DNA of 64,000 nt from Clostridium pasteurianum DSM 525 = ATCC 6013. Lineage in GTDB: Bacteria; Bacillota; Clostridia; Clostridiales; Clostridiaceae. A program made the translations under genes and the position numbers. Below the pieces are notes generated by a model that did no database searches, was not told where the DNA came from, and saw only the letters and a list, made by a program, of their open reading frames with translations. The stretch lies in the NCBI RefSeq assembly GCF_000807255.1, contig NZ_CP009268.1:2882384-2946383 (forward strand), read 5' to 3'. Positions 46,482-55,373 of the stretch are shown here, in pieces; the first letter of the stretch is position 1; each line of letters opens with the position of its first letter.

Positions 46482-47372
46482 ATGAAAACTTTATTTGAAG
46501 AAACTAAATTAGGGAATATTTCTATACAAAACCGATTTCTTAGAAGTGCTACATGGGAAAATATGACTACAGAAGATGGACATCTTACGGATAAACTTTA
46601 TAAGATCTATGAAAATCTAGCAAAGTCTGGTGTAGGATTAATTATAACGGGATATGCCAATATTGTAAAAGAAGAACAACCTAATCATGGTATGATGAGA
46701 ATATATGATGATTCATTTATTGATGAATATAAAAAGCTAACTAATATTGTCCATAATTATAATTCAAAAATAATAATGCAAGTAGCTTATGGCGGAACGA
46801 AAACAAAATTTAACCATAGAAGAACTGACGAATATGGTGGCAGCTTAGCTAACAGAATGAGATTTTTACTTGAAATATATAATAAAGTAAGAGAAAAAGC
46901 GGGAGATAAATTTACAATTTTAATAAAACTTACTTCTAGTGAATTTTTTCAAGGTGGATTAACTTTTGATGAGACCAAACTTATATGTAAAAAACTAGAA
47001 GAAGTAGGTGTTGATGCTATTGAAATTACTGGTAATATTCATGGAAAAGCTAAGTCAATGGTTGGAGAAGTATTTGATGGATATAGAATACAAGAGGAAG
47101 GCTATTTTACTGAGTATGCAAAAATAATTAGCAATGAAATTAACATTCCAATAATTACGGTAGGTGGATTTAAGAATATTGATAAGATTGAAAAATTATT
47201 GAATGAAACAAATATTGATTTTTTTGGTTTATCTAGACCTTTACTCGCAGAACCTGATTTGATAAAAAGGTGGAAATCTGGAGATAGAAAAGCTTCTATA
47301 TGCCTTAGTTGCTCCAAATGTAGAACTAGCAAAGGTAATTATTGTACAATTTTCAATACATGTGTAAAATAA
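46482..47372 (+). CDS. OYE-family NADH:flavin oxidoreductase with an internal in-frame deletion
   Basis: A 296-residue TIM-barrel flavoenzyme of the old yellow enzyme family: NRFLRSATWE, then QVAYGGTKT, RRTDEYGGSLANRMRFL, ITVGGFKN and a Cys-rich C-terminus. Between residues 109 and 112 the usual block of about 75-80 residues is missing. It would contain the His/Tyr FMN-side motif (HGAHGYLLSQFLSP in family members). The reading frame is kept, so a shortened protein may be made, but it probably lacks activity. AAAGGATTG precedes the ATG. Confidence 0.8.
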   Translation: MKTLFEETKLGNISIQNRFLRSATWENMTTEDGHLTDKLYKIYENLAKSGVGLIITGYANIVKEEQPNHGMMRIYDDSFIDEYKKLTNIVHNYNSKIIMQVAYGGTKTKFNHRRTDEYGGSLANRMRFLLEIYNKVREKAGDKFTILIKLTSSEFFQGGLTFDETKLICKKLEEVGVDAIEITGNIHGKAKSMVGEVFDGYRIQEEGYFTEYAKIISNEINIPIITVGGFKNIDKIEKLLNETNIDFFGLSRPLLAEPDLIKRWKSGDRKASICLSCSKCRTSKGNYCTIFNTCVK

Positions 47373-47530
47373 TTTTAATTTAGCTATTTGAAGCTTATCT
47401 TAATACACCTCAAACAACTAATTATAATAATATACCTGATCATTAGTTATCTTAGAAAAAATTTCTCATAAATGATAAAAACTCTTTATTGGCGTATTTC
47501 AGGTCAGTTATGAAATAAATTAATATGATT

Positions 47531-47560
47531 GCTGTGACGATGGTCACAGCAAATTTTACT
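47531..47560 (+). terminator. Hairpin downstream of the OYE gene
   Basis: GCTGTGAC-GATG-GTCACAGC (47531-47550) is a perfect 8-bp stem with a four-base loop, followed by AAATTTTACT. It lies 160 bases after the OYE stop and could be a terminator with a poor T-run. Confidence 0.5.
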
Positions 47561-47653
47561 ATAACGTGATATATTAAATTAAACATTATAAGCTGTAAAG
47601 GTGGGGTTTAAAATGACAAAAATAATTTCATATATTATGAATATAATTCACCA

Positions 47654-48818
47654 TCAACATAGGTTTATATTGCTAAATAAAGTTAAAAGAGCATTATTAA
47701 TTGGATTATGTATTTTTATAGATGATAAGAATGCTGGCAAACTTGGTCCTAAGTACATTCCTTTTATGACCAGTGATAATAGTGCTAGTAAATCAGCTAC
47801 AGCCTTTTGTTCATACCAAGAAAGTACAATGGTGAGCGGCATGGAGATTATGTCCAAAGTCCACTAGTATTTCCTCTTCTTCTTCATTTTCTTTAAATCC
47901 ACCTAGTTCTAATGCTTTATTTATTATTTCACTAAAATCCTTAGTTCCATCTTCAGAAACTCCTATATATTTTACTCCATCCCAACCTACAACGCTAGTA
48001 GTAAATATTCTATCTTTACATATTTCTCTTGGTCTCATTAAACAATTAGTTGTCATTAAAATACAGCCTGGTATTCCATCAAATTCTTTCTGCTGATTTT
48101 GCCAAGCAGAACCAAAATTACCTACTAAATGTTTATATTTTTTTAATTCTGGATATCCATGTGACGGAAGCATTTCGTCATGAGTATAAATGTTAATTCC
48201 CTTACCTTCGGTTTGCTCAAGTAGCATTTCTAAATCTCTTAAATCATGTCCGGATACTATAATAAATGGACCTTTTTTAATATTAACATTTACCTTATGA
48301 GGTGAAGGTTTTTTGTATCTAGTGGTATTTGCTGCATCTAGAGTTTTTATTACTTGTACACTCATCTCTCCAGTTCTCATAGCCATACGTATCATATCTT
48401 CAAGAGCTAAGTTGTCATTCGTGGTAGATTCCAGTCCCAAAAAATAAAATTGATCTACTTGGTAACTATTATAACCAATAAACCTTGCCTGATGTCCGTA
48501 AGCACTTATACCTTTTAATCCATATAATATAGTTGATCTTAAGGATCGAATATCAGCATCAAGATCTTGGTCATACATAATTTCTGCTTTTACCGAATCC
48601 TTTAACATAGCTTCTTTAGTATCACTTAGATTATATGTAGCAGCATCTGGATATTCTCCTTCAGGCGCTTCATTTCTTAAGCTTTCCTTTATCTTTTGTG
48701 ATTCCTTTAATCTTCTTACATGAACCTCTGCATCAAAGTTTACATTTGTCAATGTTGTGAATAGACTATTTTCTACGAGTTTTACTATCTCTTTATCAAT
48801 AATCTTTCCCTGTTCAAT
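47654..48818 (-). pseudogene. Hybrid cluster protein (hydroxylamine reductase) remnant
   Basis: The minus strand encodes the middle of Hcp from IIDKEIVKLVENSLFTTLTN on, including LRSTILYGLKGISAYGHQA, VSGHDLRDLEMLLEQTEGKG and TTNCLMRPREICKDRIFTTS, to [12 protein letters not shown]. Then about 100 residues, including Cys ligands of the hybrid cluster, are missing. The C-terminal piece [32 protein letters not shown] follows in another frame (47654-47857). The N-terminal Fe-S cysteine region is also gone. No start codon with a ribosome site is present. Confidence 0.88.
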
Positions 48819-48872
48819 CTAAAATCAAACCAAATTAGATTTTATTTGCCAGTTATTATATAATAGGCAAAT

Positions 48873-49384
48873 TTAAAATGAATTGTAAAAGGTAGTTACA
48901 TTTATATCAAAACGTTTTTCATGATTGATATGAGGAACACTCTTTTCATGGGGATATCCAATCGGTAATATTACAACTGGAATAATATTATCCGGTAATG
49001 CAAAACTTTCTCTTATTTTTTGAGAATTAAAATTTCCTACCCATGTACTACTCAATCCCAAATCTGTTATTTTTAACATCATATGAGTACGCTTACATCG
49101 ATTTCTCCTGTTTCCTTGTTGTCAACAGGCCTTTTCAAGCTAGAAGTATTATCATAACAAACTATCAGAGCCAAGGGTGCATTAAAATGATAAGGGGTAC
49201 AGTCCTTTATTTTTTCAAGGCAATCCTTAGTATTTAATACAAGAGTACGTTGTGGCTGATAATTTACCGCAGTAGGTGCAGCCTTGCCCGCTTCTAAAAT
49301 AGCATTTATTTTTTCTTGTTCAACCTCTTGATTATTAAACTTTCTCATAGAATATCTGTGATGTATCAGCTTATCAAATTCCAT
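48873..49384 (-). pseudogene. Nitroreductase-family gene with one frameshift
   Basis: The first frame (49384-49085) has the FMN-binding start HHRYSMRKFNNQEVEQEKI, LEAGKAAPTAVNYQPQRT and KETGEIDVSV. The second frame (about 49093-48873) continues THMMLKITDLGLSSTWVGNF, LPDNIIPVVILPIGYP and FDINVTTFYNSF. One base appears missing near 49094 (GTA-CTCATATG for GTA-ACTCATATG). Joined, the protein would be about 170 residues, a full nitroreductase. AAGGAGG precedes the ATG. It is placed behind the flavodoxin-like gene in the same direction. Confidence 0.88.
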
Positions 49385-49397
49385 GTTGATGTCCTCC

Positions 49398-50048
49398 TTA
49401 TAAATTTATTTGTGTGAATTTCGCGCCCAAATCATATGCTTTTTTGCAATATACTGGGAATTCCTTTTCTCTTACCTTTGCCTTTTTAGCTCCATCAAAA
49501 ACTGTCACAACGTATTTTGAGTAATCGTCGAATTGATAAGTATCGTTCACAACTAATGATTCAAAATAACCAAATACTCTCTTTAAATCCATTTCTGAAA
49601 ATTTCAATCCCTGCGCATAACCTAACTCGTTCATTTGCTCCACTGTTACGTTCATTGTATAGATAAATCCAGTTGGAATTTTCCGTCCGAATATACTTTT
49701 ATATCCATCAGTATAAGTTTGGTATGGGAACAGTAGTCTCTCCATGAAAGACCTCATATTACCTGTAACTGATTCGAAATATATCGGAGATGCAAGAATT
49801 ATTGCGTCTGCATCTGATATTTTTTCAAGAACAGGCGTTAATCCATCTTTAAATGCACATTTTCCATAGCTTTTTCCATTTATTAATTTACAGGCAAAAC
49901 AGCTAATACATCCTTTATACTCAAAGTCATAAAGGTGAATGAAATCTGTTTCAGCTCCACATGACTCTGCACCTTCAAGAGCTTTCTTTAGCAAAATTGC
50001 AGTATTTTTGTTTTTTCGAGGACTTCCATTTATTCCTATTATTTTCAT
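49398..50048 (-). CDS. NADPH-dependent FMN reductase/flavodoxin-like protein
   Basis: A 216-residue flavoprotein: FMN-phosphate loop GINGSPRKNKNTAILLKKAL, the Cys pair GCISCFACK, then LASPIYFESVTGNMRSFMER. This is the iron-sulfur flavoprotein-like/NADPH reductase type common in anaerobes. The start at 50048 (MKIIGINGSP) follows GAAAGGAAAATG; the longer frame to 50120 has no ribosome site. It is divergent from the HxlR regulator at 50173, which probably controls it and the broken nitroreductase behind it. Confidence 0.87.
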   Translation of the reverse strand: MKIIGINGSPRKNKNTAILLKKALEGAESCGAETDFIHLYDFEYKGCISCFACKLINGKSYGKCAFKDGLTPVLEKISDADAIILASPIYFESVTGNMRSFMERLLFPYQTYTDGYKSIFGRKIPTGFIYTMNVTVEQMNELGYAQGLKFSEMDLKRVFGYFESLVVNDTYQFDDYSKYVVTVFDGAKKAKVREKEFPVYCKKAYDLGAKFTQINL

Positions 50049-50119
50049 GACATTTTCCTTTCTGGTGTTTAACCTTGACTTTATGTTATAAATTATATAT
50101 GCTAATGAGAAGGTGTTCA

Positions 50120-50144
50120 AGTATGCACATATTTGTTATATACT
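50120..50144 (+). promoter_or_regulatory. Candidate HxlR operator, copy 2
   Basis: AGTATGCAC-N9-ATATACT, the counterpart of the site at 42076-42100 and equally long. It lies in the 124-base gap between the divergent flavodoxin-like and hxlR genes, so it could control both. Confidence 0.62.
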
Positions 50145-50172
50145 AGCCTTTTAGTTAGTAAAGGAGGTTTAT

Positions 50173-50505
50173 ATGATAGATTTTGAGAGCAAGTTTGGTA
50201 AATGCCCAATGTATTACACAATGTCAGCAGTGGAAGGTAAATGGAAATGGATTATATTATGGGAGATTTATAAGGCTGAAGTGATACGATACAACAAATT
50301 AAGGGAAGAGCTACAACCAATTGCGCATAAAACATTAAGCAAACAACTAAAGGAATTGGAAACAAGCAAATTAATTCATAGGGAGCAATATAATGAAGTT
50401 CCTCCCAAAGTTGAATATTCTTTGACTAATGAAGGAAAAACTCTTATTCCTATTCTTGAATTGATGTATCAGTGGGGAGAAAAACATATTCCTAAGAAAG
50501 AATAA
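50173..50505 (+). CDS. HxlR-family transcriptional regulator
   Basis: A 110-residue winged-helix regulator: MSAVEGKWKWIILWEIYK, RYNKLREELQPIAHKTLSKQ, LKELETSKLIHREQYNEVPP, KVEYSLTNEGKTLIPIL. Close in layout to the protein at 42122-42460. It starts after AAAGGAGG. The divergent reductase gene suggests control of a flavoprotein stress response. Confidence 0.9.
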   Translation: MIDFESKFGKCPMYYTMSAVEGKWKWIILWEIYKAEVIRYNKLREELQPIAHKTLSKQLKELETSKLIHREQYNEVPPKVEYSLTNEGKTLIPILELMYQWGEKHIPKKE

Positions 50506-50604
50506 TTTTCATTGTATTTCTAAAATGTTATCCAAACAATTACTTAAATTTATAGAATTTGGGTTTTCATTTCATCAACTCTAATTACTATATAACATCA
50601 ATTA

Positions 50605-50645
50605 AGGCAGATAATCATAATTCAATTATCTGCCTCTTTATTTAA
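50605..50645 (+). terminator. Terminator of the hxlR gene
   Basis: AGGCAGATAAT (50605-50615) pairs with ATTATCTGCCT (50625-50635), followed by a T-rich stretch. It is about 100 bases after the stop. Confidence 0.7.
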
Positions 50646-50654
50646 TTTTATTAC

Positions 50655-50745
50655 TTTATTATTTTCCAGTTTCCGTCCTTTTCCAGCACCAAATCAAACT
50701 ACGATATCTGCGTTGCTTTTGTCTGCTGGTCAAGATATTTTATAT
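50655..50745 (-). pseudogene. Short C-terminal gene remnant shared with 53389
   Basis: The minus strand reads KYLDQQTKATQIS, TAG, FDLVLEKDGNWKIIK, stop. Its middle matches KYFDQRTTATQISQFDLVLE in the remnant at 53389-53700. An NTF2/SnoaL-like C-terminus is possible, not certain. No start. The rest of 50746-50868 is AT-rich without features. Confidence 0.5.
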
Positions 50746-50868
50746 GTGATGTTTATTAAGGATAATATTTTGATTAATTAAAACCAACTCTCACTTTTTA
50801 ATGATTAAAATTTCTTATCTATTTACGAAATAATCCCGTTATGATAAATAATTTTCAGATTTATGTTT

Positions 50869-52071
50869 TTATTTAGTGAATCCATGTTTTTTTGCCATAT
50901 AAGCTATCAAAAATGCTATAATTAATAATATAAATAATACTTTAGGAAACGAAGTAGCACCAAAACTTTTAAGGAGTATTCCACCAACTAATCCTCCCCC
51001 TGCTATAGCCAAGTTCCATACAGTAGTGCTTATTGACATGGCTATATCTACGCCTTCATCTGGAACAGTATTAGCAAGTGATGTGCTTAATAGTGTAGAT
51101 GAGCCGCCAAATGTCAGTCCCCAAATAGCAGTACATACATAGGTAGCTATAAGATTATTGATAGACATTCCAAATATGATTGAATCCAACAAAAATACAA
51201 ATATACTAATCAAAACTAATAAACGCAACCAACGGTCAATGAATAGACCAACAATCCATATGCTTACAATTGCTGAAATACCAAAAATAAACAATGCCAA
51301 ATCAATATGATTTCCCATACCCAATGACTTAAGAAATGGATGTATATATGTGTAAATAATATTGTGAGACAGTATCCAAGTCATGATAACAAATAAAATA
51401 GAGTATACTCCAGGAGTCTTAAATATACTTAAAACAGAAACCGAGGATTTATCTGATTGCCCTTGGTAGTCAGGGACTTTTAAAATAATCCATATTACCA
51501 ATATCAGATTAAGTATTACCATAAATCCAAATATATAACGCCATCCAATAATATTGCCCAGAAATGTCCCAACAGGTACTCCAAAGGCTAAGGCAATTGG
51601 AACACCCATCATTGCTATAGCTAAACTTCGTCCCTTTAAATTATCTGAAACCATGCGTCGAGCATATCCAGGAATCATTCCCCACAAAACGCCGGCAGAT
51701 ACTCCTGCAAAAAAGCGTGCAATTAATGTCAATGTATAATTAGAGGATAATGCTGTAATTGTATTAAAAATAAGCAATCCGCAAGTAGATATAAGGAGAA
51801 GTTGGCGACGTCGCCAACTTCGAGTCATGGTAATCAATGGTATAGCGGCAATTAATGAGCCAATCGCATATAGCGTAACTAACTGCCCAACAAGACTTTC
51901 GGAGACTTCAAGGCTCTTTCCCATTTGTGGCAACAGACCTGCCGGAAGCGTTTCTGTCATAATTGCTGTAAATCCTGTCATTGTCAAAGCAAGCAGCCCC
52001 AGAATTGGAAAATCGTTAGATATATTATTAAATCTGTTTGTATTAATAGAATCTTTTATATTGCTACTCAA
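50869..52071 (-). CDS. MFS transporter (DHA1/AraJ-like)
   Basis: A 400-residue, 12-segment major facilitator resembling sugar-efflux or drug-efflux carriers (FTAIMTETLPAGLLPQMGKS, GQLVTLYAIGSLIAAIP, RFFAGVSAGVLWGMIPGYAR). It starts with TTG 52071, overlapping the CMD gene end by eight bases. It is the last gene of the merR-CMD-MFS unit and likely exports or protects against the compound sensed by the MerR protein. Confidence 0.87.
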   Translation of the reverse strand: MSSNIKDSINTNRFNNISNDFPILGLLALTMTGFTAIMTETLPAGLLPQMGKSLEVSESLVGQLVTLYAIGSLIAAIPLITMTRSWRRRQLLLISTCGLLIFNTITALSSNYTLTLIARFFAGVSAGVLWGMIPGYARRMVSDNLKGRSLAIAMMGVPIALAFGVPVGTFLGNIIGWRYIFGFMVILNLILVIWIILKVPDYQGQSDKSSVSVLSIFKTPGVYSILFVIMTWILSHNIIYTYIHPFLKSLGMGNHIDLALFIFGISAIVSIWIVGLFIDRWLRLLVLISIFVFLLDSIIFGMSINNLIATYVCTAIWGLTFGGSSTLLSTSLANTVPDEGVDIAMSISTTVWNLAIAGGGLVGGILLKSFGATSFPKVLFILLIIAFLIAYMAKKHGFTK

Positions 52072-52879
52072 TTTCTAATCCCGCTCCTTTAATGCTTCTC
52101 TCTGTTAAAACCTCTTTTAAAGCGTTTGTTCCATTTATGGCTTTTGGAAAACCTGAATATACAGAAATCAAAAGCATGATTTCCTTAATGTCATCAGCTG
52201 TTAAACCTATGTTAATTCCTGCATTAATATGAAATTTTAACTGTGGGCCAGCAGTCCCCAAAGCTGCCAAAGCTGAAATAGTAGATAGCTCCCTAAGTCT
52301 TCTATTTAAATTGTCTCTTGCCATAATATCTGCTTGGCCACATATTATAAGCTGAACTAAATCCGGTGAAATATCTTTGTAAGTTTCATTAAGAAGTTCC
52401 GCCTGATGACTATCCAATTCACAAAGTTCTTTTAGACCAACTTCGTATCTTTCCGTAGGTAAAACTTTATTTGTTGGTTCCTCTCCTATACAATCCTTTA
52501 TCCCTTGATTCTCACGTTCCTTTAATAAGTTTTTTAATACATTCATCGCATTTATACATGCTGGAAAACCAGAGTATGCGGTCATTTGAAGTATTATTTC
52601 TTTAATTTCATTAATAGTACACCCAACATTTAGTGCTCCATTTATATGAACCTTTAATTGTGGTTCTGTATTTCCCATTGCCGTTAATGCTGCAACTACA
52701 GCCATCTCTTTTGATTTTAAATCCAATATATCTCTTGAGTATATATCACCCCAGACATACTCAATCATATACTTAACAAAATCCGGAAATATATCATTCA
52801 TATTATTTGCTATATCTTCACCGGCTTTCCCGTCTACTTCTCGTAATTTTTTTAATCCTCGTTTTAATCTATCTTCCAC
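52064..52879 (-). CDS. Carboxymuconolactone decarboxylase-family protein, two domains
   Basis: A 271-residue protein with two CMD domains: LKSKEMAVVAALTAMGNTEP, LKVHINGALNVGCTINEIKE and SGFPACINAMNVLK, then LNRRLRELSTISALAALGTA, LKFHINAGINIGLTADDIKE. The AhpD-type CxxC is absent, so it is not an AhpD peroxidase. Such double-domain proteins often accompany MerR regulators and aldehyde or quinone stress. It starts with GTG after GGAGGAG, overlapping the merR end by 11 bases. Confidence 0.86.
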   Translation of the reverse strand: MEDRLKRGLKKLREVDGKAGEDIANNMNDIFPDFVKYMIEYVWGDIYSRDILDLKSKEMAVVAALTAMGNTEPQLKVHINGALNVGCTINEIKEIILQMTAYSGFPACINAMNVLKNLLKERENQGIKDCIGEEPTNKVLPTERYEVGLKELCELDSHQAELLNETYKDISPDLVQLIICGQADIMARDNLNRRLRELSTISALAALGTAGPQLKFHINAGINIGLTADDIKEIMLLISVYSGFPKAINGTNALKEVLTERSIKGAGLEIE

Positions 52880-53246
52880 TCAAATTCTCCTCCATTTCCG
52901 TATAAATCTCAACTTTTTTTGCAACATAATCTCGTGATTTTGATAATTCTTCAATCTTTCTTTCAATAAATTCTAAATGCTCTTTCATAATATTTTTTCT
53001 TTCTGTAATAGTTGAATCTCCCATTCTCCGTAATTCAGCATATTTCTTCATTTTATTTATGTTCATACCGGTTTCTCTAAGCCTGCCTATAACCTCAAGC
53101 CATTTTATGTCTTCCTCACTGTATACTCTTTTTCCAGAAGCATTTCTTTTTATATCTGTGATTAATCCGATGCTTTCGTAGTACCTTAGCGTATGTGGTT
53201 TTAGATTCATTAATTTTGATACATCACTTATTTCAAGGTCTGCCAT
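52869..53246 (-). CDS. MerR-family transcriptional regulator
   Basis: A 125-residue regulator with the MerR winged helix (SDVSKLMNLKPHTLRYYESI, GLITDIKRNASGKRVYSEED) and a C-terminal coiled coil (KEHLEFIERKIEELSKSRDYVAKK). It is like the AdhR/NmlR group but has no Cys at all, so the Cys-based aldehyde sensing of AdhR cannot apply. ATG 53246 follows AAGGAGG; the longer frame to 53270 overlaps that site. It probably controls its own operon through the dyad at 53279-53298. Confidence 0.88.
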   Translation of the reverse strand: MADLEISDVSKLMNLKPHTLRYYESIGLITDIKRNASGKRVYSEEDIKWLEVIGRLRETGMNINKMKKYAELRRMGDSTITERKNIMKEHLEFIERKIEELSKSRDYVAKKVEIYTEMEENLSGR

Positions 53247-53270
53247 AAAAGAACCCCTCCTTACATACAT

Positions 53271-53301
53271 AAAATATCACTTAAAGCGCGCTTTAAGTCA
53301 A
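53271..53301 (-). promoter_or_regulatory. MerR-type promoter with 19-bp spacer and dyad
   Basis: On the minus strand TTGACT (53296-53301) and TATTTT (53271-53276) are separated by exactly 19 bases. The perfect 20-base palindrome ACTTAAAGCGCGCTTTAAGT (53279-53298) fills the spacer. This is the classic MerR arrangement, in which the protein untwists an over-long spacer. The half-sites CTTAAAG/CTTTAAG resemble those I recall for AdhR. Confidence 0.85.
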
Positions 53302-53388
53302 GTTGTTTTTAAGGACTGGTTATAAAGGTCATCGAACTAGATTAATGAACTATTTTCAAATCTACAAAAAGCAGAAAATCTGAAATTT

Positions 53389-53700
53389 TTACGAGTTTTC
53401 TGCTTTTTGTATTCGTTTTTTCATTTCACAATTTTCCAGCACCAAATCAAATTGCGATATCTGTGTTGCCGTTGTCCGCTGGTCAAAATATTTCACCGAA
53501 AAAGACACCAACACTTGATTTTCACTCTTGTTATGGGCTAGATTTATCAACTCCGAGAACACATAATCTTTCCCGATTGGTTTTTCCTCATAATTCACAT
53601 AATATGACAATTCTTTTGCAGTAGCGTAAACATAGAAATTAAAGATTGATGAAGAGGTTATCCTACGTGCCTGCTCCCACTTATATGAACAGCCCCGGCA
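53389..53700 (-). pseudogene. Remnant of an unrecognised protein
   Basis: An open stretch without a credible start: SSSIFNFYVYATAKELSYYV, NYEEKPIGKDYVFSELINLA, VSFSVKYFDQRTTATQISQF, DLVLENCEMKKRIQKAENS. Joined to the tail of the MFS fragment in another frame. Part is shared with 50655-50745. No family identified. Confidence 0.5.
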
Positions 53701-54119
53701 ACCAACTGGCTTAAAAGCCCGACAACACAAACCCCAATCCAACTGAAATGCTGAAAGCTGAATGTTCCCAAATAAGAACCCAAAGACCCGCCTAAGAAGT
53801 ACGATACTATGTAAACTGATGTCACACGGTTACGTGCTTCTTCACTTAACTGATGAATCCTTGCCTGATTACTGACGTTGCAGGACTGAACTCCCAAATC
53901 AAGCAGAATAACACCTACAATCAGTCCCCATAGCTTAAATCCCAATATACTTAATACGGTATAAGCAGTTATAATAACAACAATGTTTATTCCAACTGTA
54001 AATTGTGTCCCTTTTCTGTCTGAAATCTTACCTGCTGATGGGGAAAATAATGCTCCTACGATTCCAATCAGACCACTTACCACATGTGAAAGCAATATGC
54101 CTATCAACAATCCGCTCAT
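53658..54119 (-). pseudogene. MFS transporter C-terminal half
   Basis: Encodes about 150 residues from segment 7 to 12 of a YnfM-like major facilitator (GALFSPSAGKISDRKGTQFT, GVQSCNVSNQARIHQLSEEA, RNRVTSVYIVSYFLGGSLGS). The N-terminal half is absent. It abuts, head to head, a broken regulator at 54120. There is no ribosome site. Remnant of a deletion. Confidence 0.8.
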
Positions 54120-54973
54120 AAAGAGGTAATATCCAGATATAAAGAGCTTGGTGATTTTTTAAAAACCCGCAGATCAAAAATCTCTCCTGTACAAGTAGGG
54201 CTTCCAGAAGGTTCCCGCCGCAGGACACCCGGACTAAGACGGGAAGAAGTTGCTTCTCTTGCCGGTACTGGAATTACATGGTATACATGGCTGGAGCAGG
54301 GAAGAGAGATACAGGTATCGGCACAAGTATTAGAAAGTCTGTCCGGTATTAATGCTGAATGAAGATGAAACACGTCATTTGTATACCCTTGCAAACCAGA
54401 CCTCACCAATGAGCATTCCGCCACACCAACAGTTCATTAACCTCATGCTGCAACGTATACTGGATAGCCTGTTACTCTCACCTTCATTGATTCTTGATAC
54501 CCGCTGGAATATTATCGCCTGGAATAAAGCCGCCAAAGTAGCTCTAATAGATTTTGAAAACATCAGCATTATGGATAGAAATTATATTTGGCTGACATTT
54601 ACCAATTCCTAATACAAGAAAATGTTTGATAATTGGGAACATCAGCCACAAGGGTTTATTGCCCGCTTTCGGGCGGAATGCGGTAAGTATATTGAAGACC
54701 CATGGGTAACTGAATTTGTCCAAAAACTAAGAAATGAGAGTCATAAATTTAATAAATGAGAGTCATAAATTTAATAAATGGTGGTCAATGCATAATGTTG
54801 GAAACAAAAAAGAAAACTATAAAATTTTCAATCACCCAATAGCAGGGAAACTGACATTTGAACATACCAGCTTTTTTGTATCAGACAACATGAATCTAAA
54901 ATTATTTATTAATGCTCCTGCACCGGACACAGATACAGATACAGAAATTAAAATGCGAGAATCGATAAATTGA
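54120..54973 (+). pseudogene. MmyB-type XRE regulator with several lesions
   Basis: The plus strand encodes RYKELGDFLKTRRSKISPVQ, PGLRREEVASLAGTGITWYT, WLEQGREIQVSAQVLESLSG (helix-turn-helix). A frameshift near 54346 follows, then LNEDETRHLYTLANQTSP and LDTRWNIIAWNKAAKVALID, a stop at 54610, then GFIARFRAECGKYIEDPWVT. A 22-base tandem duplication (54736-54757, 54758-54779) causes another shift, and the tail HPIAGKLTFEHTSFFVSDNM follows. The N-terminal start is also missing. At least three lesions. Confidence 0.85.
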
Positions 54974-55058
54974 AATAGGGCATATCATCGCACCACACAA
55001 GATAATTTCAATGATTTCTCATAATAAGGCGGAAATGTTGAGTTGTTGTCACTAGTAC

Positions 55059-55196
55059 TTAAGGAACTTTCCAAATTATGTTGAATATGGATTCTGGACA
55101 TGTAAAAATTAATTGATCTCCAGATACCTCATTTAACATATTTGATGACACTCTTCCACCTAATTGCCCATCTGCTCCTGTAACAATATAACGCAT
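55059..55196 (-). pseudogene. NmrA-like NAD(P)-binding protein, N-terminal remnant
   Basis: ATG 55196 after GGAGG encodes MRYIVTGADGQLGGRVSSNM, LNEVSGDQLIFTCP, then unrelated residues and a stop at 55059. The start matches NmrA-type atypical SDRs (about 280 residues), whose remainder is lost. It is divergent from the LysR gene at 55374, a usual arrangement of a regulator with its target. Confidence 0.75.
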
Positions 55197-55373
55197 ATTT
55201 TATTCCTCCATATATAATTAATTGAATAATTTAATAAATTATTAGATAAACTTTAAATATTAAATCATCAATGTCCACCTTTGTTAATATATTAACATTT
55301 TAATTCTTGGAAATGAAATTGAAATATGTTATCATTAATAGAAAACTTCTATTAATACAGGAGGTCAATTAAG

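Noticed and set aside
47601-47867. An 88-codon plus-strand frame
   Set aside because: It is the reverse strand of the Hcp C-terminal remnant, whose minus-strand protein ([20 protein letters not shown]) is recognisable.
54116-54424. A 102-codon minus-strand frame
   Set aside because: The plus strand carries a clear helix-turn-helix protein here; the minus frame is its shadow.
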